Source: Acanthopleura granulata
Taxonomy: Eukaryota; Mollusca; Polyplacophora; Chitonida; Chitonidae
Assembly: GCA_016165875.1 (NCBI GenBank)
Contig: JABBOT010000003.1
Span: forward strand, 36,706,672-36,770,671
Reading direction: 5' to 3'
Length of the DNA stretch: 64,000 bases
The notes below the pieces were generated by a model, which did not search any database, had not been told where the DNA came from, and saw only the letters and a program-made list of their open reading frames with translations. Positions within the stretch are counted from its first letter, which is position 1. Each line of letters opens with the position of its first letter. Position numbers and translations under genes: made by a program. Positions 39,304-51,400 of the stretch are shown piece after piece.

Positions 39304-40512
39304 ACAGAAAAATACAAGTTAAAAAAAGATAAAAAAAAATTCCCTACAGCCATAGTTTTAGCACCTGAGTATGAATGAGCAATCTCATTTTATAAGGGCA
39401 TTTTGTCTTGGATGTAGCACTACACAGTCCACATCACTCAGTCATCCAACGCCACACCCTTTGTGCACGTCTGCCACGTTAAAACCTACCAATAAGCAAA
39501 CAGAGAACCCAGCATCGTAAGATGATAAATTTAATCTTCACAAGCAGATCTCACAACAGTTTCCATCAAAATACACCTGATCTGTACAGTGAAGAGCTCA
39601 ACAGTGTGTCGCAAGTCCCCCTGACGCAGCTAAGTGCAGTGAACAACTCAACAGCATGTCCGAACGGACCACAGCCGGACTTCTCAAAATCAAGTCAAGT
39701 TCTGAACTCTGACATTGATACTTTTTTTGGGTACTGGGAATAGTCATTGGTTACGGTAAGCAACAGCACGTTAAAAGTCTTGCACATTTCAACGTCTTGG
39801 GTTGTGCTACACATCATACTAAAGTTTCAAATTTTGACAGAAGTCAAAAGTTGCTACATGGAATTGGCCCAAGGATGGACACCTGGGACTAAACAGTCAA
39901 TTAACTCACAGTAAATGATCTACAATGCTGGCCCAAAATTGCATTTTTAAGCGACCAAAAAAAATTATAAAACATCATTTTGGAGCTGATATTCCACTGG
40001 GATATCATCCTACCATCCAACCAACCTTGAAACACCTTTTTAAGATTAACAGAATCCGCATAATCAGGCAAAATTAAAAACTAGGTCATAGGCAAAATTT
40101 TAGGTCAATTACCATATTTGGAAACAGCTATAAAGGACCAATAATACATGTAAGATACATGTACAGTGAGCAAAGTATAAATTATCTCCAAGTTTTCATC
40201 TACATGAATTTTTGCTACATGATAACACATACAATTATTTGTAAAAAAACAACCAACCATGTAAAGCATAAGACGAAAGTGATTAATGAATCAGGGTTTG
40301 TGTGAATGATTTCTCAATTTTCATTTCATAATTACTCATACTAATAAAAGAATGATTTCAGTTAAAACATGTGACATGAATATCTATATTATGACATCAA
40401 AACATGGAGAAAAAAAGAAACAAAACCTAGTGTGTATTTTCATTTCAGAGTTTGCATATACATGTGCTTCCCATGAGCCTTTGTCAGATGAGCTGTGTGT
40501 ATGGGAAACGGC

Positions 40513-40556
40513 TGTGGGGGTGCAGGTGAGGCCTTGGGGGAGGGGGTTGTTGGGAA
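40513..40556 (+). other. G-rich block, G-quadruplex candidate
   Basis: Three runs of five G and one of three G on the plus strand, within 44 bp. Confidence 0.55.
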
Positions 40557-41096
40557 GAAACCGTAACAATTATATTGTGAATGGATGATGTATTACCTCA
40601 TGATATACTGGTTTTCACAGTGTCATATGCAATCAGCTTTTATCACTTATTACAAATTATGTATACTTCATATGTACTTTCAAATTGTGTCCAGTCTAGA
40701 AACACGTGAAGTTACACTTATAAACTTTGTTCGCATGCCCCTTGGAAAAGACAGCTACAGAGCACTAGACCAAAGCTGTTACATTATTATCAACGGATGG
40801 ATAAGTTTTCTTGTATCATTACATGAGGGCCTGTGCGTATGCTGCTCGGAACTGCTGCATGTCCCTTCTATAGTACATCTATCCCACAGTAAACTGATCA
40901 GCATTGACATATTGTCTGAGAGGACTGATTTTCAATCGTGATCGGTTTTCAAGAAAATTCATGAAGAGACAAGATGCACAGGACTACAACATTCCAAAGA
41001 ATTAGCCAGTTAAGAACACGGTTCTCTGAAATAAACAATGTTGATAATTTCTCAAGAGTAATTGTCTAACTTATTGTAGGCCTGCTTTTCGAAGAG

Positions 41097-41364
41097 GGCC
41101 CTCTGTGGCTCAGTCGGTTAGCGCGCTATAGCAGCGTAATGACCCGAAGCCTTCCATGAATGCGGTCGCTGTGAGTTCAAATCTAGGTCATGCTGGTTTC
41201 CTCTCCGCCCATACATGGGAAGGTCTGCCAGCAACCTGCAGATGGTTGTGGGTTTCCCCCAGGCTCTGCCTGGTTTCCTCTCACCATAATGCTGGCCGTC
41301 GTTGTATAACTGAAATATTTTTGAGTACGGTGTAAAACACCAATCAAGTAAATAAATAAATACC
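41097..41364 (+). mobile_element. SINE, full length
   Basis: The A box TGGCTCAGTCGG, the B box GAGTTCAAATCT, the full body and a GTAAATAAATAAATA tail are present. About 1 kb beyond the ZMYM stop codon, antisense to that gene. Confidence 0.93.
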
Positions 41365-41839
41365 TTTCGAAGAACATCTTGGAATACAACTCACAAAACA
41401 TTCCTGTAAATCAAGTTATCAGAATATTTCAGGGATTCCCACAAGGAAACAGTACAAGGGAAAAAAATTGATTATCTATGGATTAAAAGATAATCTGAAT
41501 ACAAAGAAATCTAAAATTCCGGTGATACAAAGTTGCATGAGTTCATACAGATACTGGCAAAACTTTACAAAAAATGATCCTTTATATCTACCTACACAAA
41601 TATACAAAACTTGTACATATGCCACGTACACAGTGTGTAAGATACTTTCTAGAAATAAAATACAAAATGACCAGTTCTTCCGTGGCAATGGCACCTTCTT
41701 TCCTAACTTTATGGACTCCTTAGATTGGGTTCACTTGCCACAGACAGATTCACACAATTTACTCCCCGAGTGACTGCTCACTGAAGGCCTTGGCAAATAA
41801 TGTGGACATCACGAAATCATAGCAAACCAAGAACTTTCA

Positions 41840-42298
41840 CGCACATACGTTGTGACCAAACAAAGTTAAGGGAATTGCTTCTACACTGGAGTAAGCTTCT
41901 TGGTATTCCTTCATCAGATTGATCTGGTGTGACATAGTGGACACGGAAGCCATTGTCTTTGGCTGCATGGACAAATACTGGGACACAGACCCTAATTAGG
42001 TCATGACAACACACATCGAAGGGAAGTAACACTACGAGATGTTGGTGTAGAGATGTTCGCACAGACTTCCTGATCCGGTGTAACGTGTTTGCCATATCGT
42101 GCGCTGTACCAAGTGATACACAACCTAATTAGGTCATGACAACACACATCGAAGGAAAGTAACACTACGAGATGTTGGTGTAGAGATGTTCGGACAGGCT
42201 TCCTGATCCGGTGTAACGTGTTTGCCATATCGTGCGCTGTACCAAGTGATACACAACCTAATTAGGTCCTGACAACACAATATCAAAAGGAAGTAACT
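41840..42298 (-). repeat. 133-bp tandem units derived from the end of the ZMYM terminal exon
   Basis: The CCTAATTAGGTC(A/C)TGACAAC step recurs at exact 133-bp spacing (T following AGG at 42001, 42134 and 42267). The first unit contains the real stop codon and 3' sequence. The next two are nearly identical to each other and keep ATGGC...GTTA...CG.ATC and CCAACATCTCGTAG from the coding end, but out of frame. A fourth, more diverged copy at about 41840-41990 still encodes QYLSMQPKTMASVS and INLMKEYQEAYSSV, clearly related to the true C terminus. Confidence 0.8.
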
Positions 42299-42476
42299 CT
42301 ACGAGATGTTGGCATATGCTTCTTGCACTTCTTTTACCAGGTGGATACGATTTAACATCTTCGCCATAGGCTCAACTGTCATGGGCTGGGTGGAGTACCA
42401 AACTGGTGAATCAGGGACGCAGGACCGCTCCGGGACCAAGTAAAATATATCACTCCTCGTCTTCAGAGATTCAGGA
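42299..42476 (-). CDS. ZMYM-type terminal coding exon
   Basis: Completes a split Cys codon, then PESLKTRSDIFYLVPERSCVPDSPVWYSTQP through EVQEAYANIS and TAG. This is the closing motif of the ZMYM/QRICH1 C-terminal domain. The last third of the exon is repeated downstream in the 133-bp array. Confidence 0.92.
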
Positions 42477-45400
42477 CTGGAAAAATAGGAGCTGTAACAC
42501 AAGAAGTGCCATAAGCATTAAGAACAAGACGTTGAGGCAGGCCTCGCACAGATTGCCAGGCACCATTAACCAATCAGAACAAAGAGTTGAGTGATTGGCA
42601 TTTGGCGTCATTCCTGTCTGAAAAGTATTCTTGTACAGGAGGTAGTCGTAAAAAGTTTACTACACACGTTTAAGCTTTTATCCATTCTAGCTTTGACCCT
42701 GAACTTGCACGACTTCCATTCAGCATGCAGAAGTATGGGAATCTGACCTTGAACTTGCATCATTTTCAGTTAGCAATGTACAAGTATGGAATATGGATCT
42801 ACTCAAGAGCATTACCAGTACTTGTGCGTGGAATTCATCACATCTCTGTGATTTCCATGCTATCTGTTATCCACTAACAACATTATAAACATAAAAAAAC
42901 AATATCATCCCACACAATATGCATTGCATATGTCCATACTGTAAGCACCTAATGGACCAGGCAAAGTAGCCCGTATAAATCCCATGAACTTGGGCAAGCA
43001 AACGGACACTATTAAGAGCATTCGGCCCTACTGCAGGGTTAGGCTACAGATGTTCCTCTGGTGTGAAATTCGTGTTTCACCACATCTACTGACATGTTGT
43101 GATATAAACTATCAGCCTTTGGCATGATTGTCTGCACCATTACCCTTCTGTAATCTGTTTATCATTAAATCTTATAACATTGACCCTCAAAGCACTGAAT
43201 GCTGCCTTTCAGCTACACTAAACCCATCTTGCTCACAGTGAAAATTCTGACAAGGTTTGAACCAACAGCCTTTGGGACTGCAGCCTACACTTCTACCAGT
43301 AGCTGGAAATTCCTGCTGATGCATCTACAGTTGTCGTGCTACCAACAAACATCTTGCATTTTACCTTGAACAGGTATCATCAATGAATCCAGGCTAAATT
43401 AAGGGCTTACCACTTTGAGAGATAGAATTCATACAGCTTGACCGGACACCTCAGTGGGTTTTCCAGATTTTCTGCTTGCTCCAGTACAGGATGTTCTTCT
43501 TTCTTCTTCTTGTCCTTGTCTTGGGCTGAAGTGAAAGTGAAACCAAAAACTGTTGTATTTACTAGTAAATATAAAGTGTTGTAATGATGACAACTTTGAC
43601 AAAATAGTGAAACTCCTCATTCTGCTTGATTCTGAGAGTTCTACTAATCTTCTTTTGTTACCAAAGTGGAGTGACATCCTACTGTAAACATGCATGCTTT
43701 GGTACCGAAAGTAAAATTTTGCAACACTTACTTGCCCCTAAAACTGTACTTTACATGGCGAAATTTTAGGTCCTTTACGAAACATACAACGCTACAGTAC
43801 CTGTTTTGCTTGGCGTTCCAGCGTAATACCTCAGGTACACACTTCTCCCTACTGTGGACTTGGCGCCCAGGGTCTGGGGTGCTCCCGGGTTTTTCTTCCA
43901 GTGTTTCATGATGTGACTGAAGGAAAGCTTCATGTGGTCCTCGGGTGTCCTCAGCCTGAAGTACTTGGTGTTGAAATAGACGAGGGTGTTAAGAAGCACG
44001 TGCGGGGAGTGAGCGCCCAGCTGTTTGCACTCCCATAGGTGCTCCTCCTCTATACGGCATACCAGCTGACCTGAACATGAACAAATGGCTTTTATGATGT
44101 GGAAATCTATTACGAGTTCCACTGGATATCCACAACAACCAGAACCTCAGATGAGACTGTAGCTCTACTGGTTGGGGCAAAATTATCCCGGAGTCAATTT
44201 TAAAATCAATACTACAAAATATCTATCTTGATTTATTAGCACCAAGTTTTGTTGAAATTAGACAAAAGCTGTAACAGTGGCAGCATTTTGAAAGAAATGT
44301 TAACACATGCTGAATAAATAGTCAGACAGACGGACATCCGATCATCGAAACTGAAAATCTATAGTGCGAATTATGTATCTTCATTTCTACACTTTCAAGT
44401 TTCACTGAAACGACACAAAAACTGTAGGAGTAGCATTTTGAAGGCAGAGATAACCGATGCCAGACGGGCAGACAGACAGACGACAAAGTAAACTATACCG
44501 AATGTGCGTATATGGATATGTACAACCCACCACACTACAAGTCTGCTATCTGAAATATGTGGTGAGACGGACAGACCGACAAATAGGTGATTCCAGTATG
44601 CCCCTGTCCACCCACTCCAACCTTGTTGCTGGGGATGGTGTGTGACAATGGGGTGTGTGACCTGAATTTGTACTGACCATGTCATATGCATTTACAGCCT
44701 TGTGTTTTTGGATCAGTCTGGCAGAAAATGAATGCTTTTCTACACCTGTGCAGTAAGTTTGTGTACATAGGAAAACGTCAAATAACACTTTCTTAAAACT
44801 CTGTTACTTTTTTATTGTGCATGACTCAACGAACAATTCTACAATAGGCCTAGTCAAAAGTTTTCACTGGTATCTTGACAGAAGTCCTTTTTTCCATGTT
44901 AATATCTTTAAAATCCCTGTCTTTTTCAAGACCCAGAATAAAAACTACACCCCAAGGGCTGGGAAATGGGTCTATTGCATTTCTTCTAATTTTATTACTC
45001 CTGTAGCGAGAGACCAGTTGTCATCAGTCCTCTCCAAGCACAAAGTGCCCATTCGTTATTGTTTCCGTAACAGGGGGCCCGGCAGCAGTACTTTGCACCT
45101 TTTACTGTCGATCTTTTCTTCATATGCTGATGACATCACTTTAAAGAGAAGGCATTGCACTACAGTGATATATTGTGATATACTGTAAGACTATTTTAAA
45201 GACAATGCACTGCACTAGAATGATATATTGTGATGTACTGTAAGACTGAAGACATTTTCCCTAACAAAATTTTGCAACTAAGTCCTTACCATTTCTATTT
45301 GTTCGGTTAGTGTGAGCACCAACTAAGTCCAAAATATTTTCATTATTTGTACCACTACTGTGCATGGCAACTGGTCAAGGCAACATATAATACAATACAT

Positions 45401-48400
45401 GGTTATTATAAATTTCTCTCAAGCTTGTGTTGGGGGAAATTTTCTGCCAAGTGGTAACTGGACCCTTGGAATATACCACCACTGCTTGTGGCTGGTGAGG
45501 GGCATCAGCTAAATCTGGCACCACTTGATTGTGGTTTGAGGATTGTGAGCTGACTTGAGATCTTGCACAGAATCAGAGACTCCACTGTTAACAATAATAT
45601 TATGGAAATTTATTGTTATGCACAAAGCCCCATAGAAAACAACGGATCAACAAATGTAGTGAAATGATATATGAAATACACGTGTACAGAAATTACTCTC
45701 ACAAGAAATGAAATAAAACTTTTAACACAGTTTACAGATTCATCATTCAATATCAGAGCTAACAGTTCTGTCATATGCTTTAACTGCTAATTTGAATCAC
45801 TGGATTTGACAGATGGGAAAGGGGCATTTTCAAGAAGCATAAACTTGTATACTAACCAAAAAATCCAGCAACCTGCAGATGGTCGTGGGTTTCTTATGGG
45901 CTCTTAAGTTAGATATGTTCTTATCCTATCATCCCATTAATTCAGCTTATGAAGCTTATTTTTCATATGATTGCTAAGAAACAAAAGTTTATACATATCA
46001 GGTTGTTCATTAGTAGCCAGCAGGCGGTGATTTTCGGTGGCTGTGGGTGGCAAAACTGCCGCCTACTAAAGCTGATTAGAAAATAAAAAGTAATATGGCG
46101 TTGCTGTTCTTTAGCTCTAGTGAAAGACAGAAAGTCTAGATAGACTAACACCCACTCTATTCCAGTTTTCACTCTAGTCCAGTCCATTATTCTTGAGGAG
46201 TAACCCAAGCGGTCAGGTCAAATGACATACCCTTCGTCTGATAATTAACTTGTACATTATTTGAGACCGTGGACATCTGGGCACTTCACCCGCCTGCGGC
46301 AGCAGCAAGCAGACAAGGAGGTGAAAGATAACACGAGAAGGGACAGGAAAATGAACAACACTGGATAACATTCTGAGAACTACGGCCTATAATAACTAGA
46401 AACTACAGTACGTTTTACTACAGAACAATCTGCAGAGCATGTGTAAGCAAAGCATGTTGGCGTGAGTAAAACCGCTTATGCCCGGATGTCTGTGGCTCTG
46501 AATTCTCTACAGCGTAACCTCGCTGTAACGTGCCAGCCCGTGCACAGGTTCTGGACTGCGTTATAGGCTACATCGCTCTATAACGAAATGACATGGGGAC
46601 CAATATATGGTTATGTTCAAAGTCAGGACTAATGATTTTAAACTAGGTTTTATGGATGCAAAATATGCTTTGCCAAAGGTTTTTTTGATTGCCAGCTTAA
46701 TATGAAGGCGTGAGATTTTTATTACCTGAGGATTAACCTACAGTTTGACAGTAAACCTGTCTTTACGGACTGAGCACAAACATCTCAGCCTCCACTGACA
46801 GAAGTAATGAAGTAATGCATGGTAATCTCTCCAAAAGTGGAATGTAGTTTTACCCACTTCACCTATTGTTAAACAGAAAAAGCTACGGTGTAGCTGTTTT
46901 CCGTTTCGCCCAAGTTTGCTCGTTATAATGTAGAGGCTCACCAAACTTTCCATGTCTCAACTTCAAAATGGTGACCTCTATACACACTACTGTTAACCTG
47001 ATCACGAGGACACATTACAATTATTGAACAGAAAGGCATGTTCACCCTTTAATATGTGAGCATTCAATTAATGAAACATGAAAAAAGCCATTCTCGAATG
47101 CTTGACTGACAGCACTGAGTTCATCTCAACTCAGATATGTCAACATGATAATCTCTCCTCCAGTGGTTTCACATCTCACTTTATATCAATTCAGTAATGT
47201 AATGAAATTTACAGGCTTTTATTGGGATTGATCAAATATCAATCCCTTCAAGGGAAGCCTGTGACTGTGAGTAAAGCTCCGCAGTGAGTCTGCACTGTCA
47301 ACAAAGCCACACTCATGGAAGTAACATTGCAACAACAACAACGACATTGTCACAGGGGTTTTTTAAACGGAAATTATATATGCACAAGTAAGTATAACCT
47401 CTGCCATCATTCCTTTCTTTTTGCTTGTCAGACATGATATCCAAGATTTTTCATCACCTTTAGTACCTATTGATCCATTTGCTTACGAGCGAAAATTGGA
47501 TAGCTACAACTCCTAAAGACAAGATATTTCCATACATATTTTGGTAGAAATGCTGGTTCAGTTGGTTTCTAGCTGTTGTCTTGTCAAATTTAAGCCTTCA
47601 CACAAGAAAGCAGACCACATATTTTTTGGGAGACATGACGTTTTTCCATGCTTCTATCATGGGCCTTGCAATTCTCACCAACAGACCCATAAAAACATAA
47701 TTCCCTAGGGACAGACCCTATTTTTTCTCATAGGGTCACATTACGCCCAACAAACGTATTTCATGGATAGCCAGGGTTACAATTAAAACACTCAGAACAC
47801 ACCATTTCACATGGAGAATACTTTTACTACTCAAGAACATTTAATGTTAAGTAATGCTAATCTCTGTATCATACCTGCTGAATTCAGTTTCGGTTTGAAC
47901 CGCTGGACAACTTCATTCAGGCACTCAGTAAACTTTTCGTAGTAAATATCAGTGAAGATGTTGTCAATGCGACCGTTCTCAAACAGATAGTTCTGAATAC
48001 CTGTAAATGCATTAAAATGTCAATATATACGTTCACTTTAACAATTAATAGCTTCATTTTAAAGAATCATGACCTCACATTGATAAAAACCAGAAATTTA
48101 CATGCACTGTTCTGCAGACTGACAAGATTTTAAATTACAGCATGCAAATTACTTTCCTTATATGTACATGTATTGCCACAAAAACTTCCCTTCAACCCTT
48201 CTTCTTCTCTACTCTGCATTACAACAGCTCTACAATACACCTAAGCTGATACCACGGCTAGGTTTTAACGACAAACGCTTTCACTCAGCCATAACTATGG
48301 CAGTCAGTATTAAAGGTGCTGGATTCCGGAGTGCCCAGGGGCAAAACCATCAACTCTGGCAACTTACTGGAAGAGTGAAAGGCATAACGTGGTGGAAGAT

Positions 48401-51400
48401 AGGAGTCTTCTACAAACATTACACTGTGCAATCAGTCGCAAGAGCATTGTCACCACGGCCCCCAAAACAGAGAAAGCAACAGAATCTGCAAATTCCCTGT
48501 CCAAGGCCAGGCTTAAACCCACACATCCTGTGTTCTGGTGAATGAAAGGCAAGTACCTTAAGGCAAGTGGTATGTTAACCACTTTTCCACAACCTGCTCC
48601 TCTTATTATTACAATCTACATGCATAAAGCTGTTACCTAGACAGAGGTACAGGATGCTGTCTGCTGCGTACTCATCCCCGTTCGGTTTGCGGACCTCCTT
48701 GACAAAGAGACACAGGGAGTAGTTGAGCTCATCAGCAGTACACTGGAGCAGTTCCGTCTTGAAGAGCTTAACTCTCCCCGAGCCTTGCTTCATCACCTTC
48801 TCCAGCTGGGTGTTCTTCTGGACCACCCAGTGCTTCCAGGCGTTCACCCCGTACATGTACTTCAGCAGGAAGTGCGCGTCCGGCGCCGCGCCCTTCTGGG
48901 CGGGCACTTCCTCCTGAACCTCTGCAGCCGTCTCCGAGTCCGAGTCCAGTCGCTGGCGCTTGCTGCGACGCACGCCTTTCGAAGATGACAAGCGCTTGGT
49001 CGTTGTTTTTCTATTGCGAGCACGCCGTTCACGTGGAGATAGGATCTGTTCGACGTCTCCTGCTGGGAGAAGTTCAGGGGCAGCAGCTTCTGAAACAACA
49101 GAACCAATTACTGATCAGGGTTTGAGGCAATCATGTGACGTCCTCGAGAAAGGGAATCTCTGTACTAAGACTTTCGGGCATACCAATGTTTTGCGCACGC
49201 TACTTCCTGCGGACAAACCAAAACCATTCCATCTCTCCTTAAGTTGCCTTAAGTTGAGCTTGAAGCCAAAATCTGAGTCCAGGTTGGTAAATCTGTATTT
49301 AATTTGCTGTACTGAAGTTGGGATGCTTTTATTGTAACTGACACTGTTTTGAAACTACCATTTAATAATAAGCTAGAGCGTTAATAAAACTTCAGATTTC
49401 ATAAATGTATTTAGAGTGTGCTGAAGTGGAAGGTTCATAAGTTGAAAATGTATTTCCTGTGTGCTGAAGAGTAAGCTTACCAATACCTGTACCTCAAACC
49501 AATGTCACACTTTTTCGGCTTGATACACTTCCTGTGGAATTACTTCTGACCATTGGGCTGAACAAACATTAAACTTACCATCCAATGATAATTGGAAATA
49601 TGCATGGAGGAAAACAGGCTCAAACGACCCGATGTGGATTTGATCGTGAGTAAAAAATACGAGTCCAACACATTTGTCCCATTATGTGTGTTTTTAGTTA
49701 GAAATTACATGTATCTGTTTATCAAAATGTGTATATCACATATGTAAATCGTTTGGCTTCACACAGTTTCAGTTCTGACACCGTTAGAAAACACCTTTAT
49801 TTGACAAAACCTGATAACGGTCAGCCTGAACAAATCCAGGTTTATTACATCTTTTCTTTTGCCCCTCTTTTTAAGTCCATACATGTCAATCATACTTTCC
49901 TGCAGTAAACATTATGATTTCCTTGCTGTTAATGTCATTCCACAGCTGAATAAGGTGTGCCATTTATTGGTATCTACACTCTAATTACTACAAGTAAGAA
50001 AACAAATAACAAAAATAAACATGTATGTTTTTGAAAAGTGAAATGCCAGTTTTATATAATACAAATCTTTATCTACAAGCCACTTTGAAAACAATGAAAA
50101 TAGCTGTTCTAGAGCGCCATGCAACAGTTTTCACAAAAACCATGACATCAAAGTGAACAGTGTATCATAATAAAGATCAGGTTACATATATTTATTACAG
50201 TCTCTGCCACAACAGTGTGAGAGATAGAGATAAATAACACAGTAATTTTCATTGAATGCCTTCGCACATCACTGTCATTGTTAGAAGTGGCCGGAACTCT
50301 TGATTTACCCCAGCAGCCCAATTTTTTTACATTACTTTCGAGGCTCTAAAAATCCATTAGAACCTTCTACCAGAATGACCTTAAGAAAGTAGCTCATCAG
50401 TGAGAGTTTCTCAGCAAATAACTACCTGTATCTTCAACATATTCATTACATAAATAAGGAAAAATGAAGTAGATGATGTCACATTACACTAAACTTCTTT
50501 AACCTATATTAAAATTCCAACATAATGTATCCTACATTAATACGCCAACACATTTATCCTACATGAAAACCACAACACATTTATCCTACATGAAAACCAC
50601 ATATTTGACCCTACTTTAAATGTTTTTTATGGCACAGCAAAAAAAGTCAAAGAATACAAATGAAAATGAACTTGGAAACGGTATTGCACTTGAAGGTCAT
50701 CAACATTTTTTAGTATCAATTTAAGAAACCACTACCTTATACAATCACTAACTGGGTCAATTTTGAAAGTGAAGTGGGCTCTCTCATAAGTTCATTTAAC
50801 CAAGATGGGTCATAAAACTGTGAGTATGTGTTACTTTAGATCTATATTCAGTTAGATGCAGCGAAAAGCCAATACATGGAGGCAACTTCTTCTTGCAAAT
50901 TTCCAGGCCCTCAGTCCTTATCAATAAATCACTCAGCACATAAACTAACAACACGGGCACCACAAACCAATCAAAAAGTACATTTCGCAAATGACGATGT
51001 GTCTCCATGTGCCAACAGAAAATCAGTCAGAAGTCCTGGAAATAGGTGCCTGACATTTTTGAAAACACCCCTCCGATGAAAGTGGTATGAACCTAGAGAC
51101 ATTTGTTCAGTAATACACAACAAGGCCAACAGGGTCATATCACTTTATCCAAATGGGTGTTTTCAAAACTGTCAGGCACATATTTGCAGGCTTGAGTCAG
51201 ACAATTGGTATTTGCCAAATTCATCTGGAGACAGGAAAAATTTGTATTAGACAATTTATGGCGGAACTTTATAGTGATCACAAGTTCGTTTGAGTAGGAC
51301 AATGCCTCTCATCAAACCAGGAGTTTCCAGTATCTGGTTGTGAGATAAATAGTGAGCAAAGTAGCCATTGCTGTATTATCACCATAACATGAGGGCTGTC

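Larger units (their letters stand above)
38581..42298. other. Intergenic DNA and 3' flank of the ZMYM-type gene
   Basis: Holds SINEs at 39182 and 41097, a G-rich block at 40513-40556, and the duplicated 133-bp units next to the ZMYM stop codon. No other gene recognised. Confidence 0.5.

Noticed and set aside
48960..49337. Plus-strand open frame of 125 codons
   Set aside because: It is the antisense shadow of the GC-richer ZMYM exon on the minus strand.
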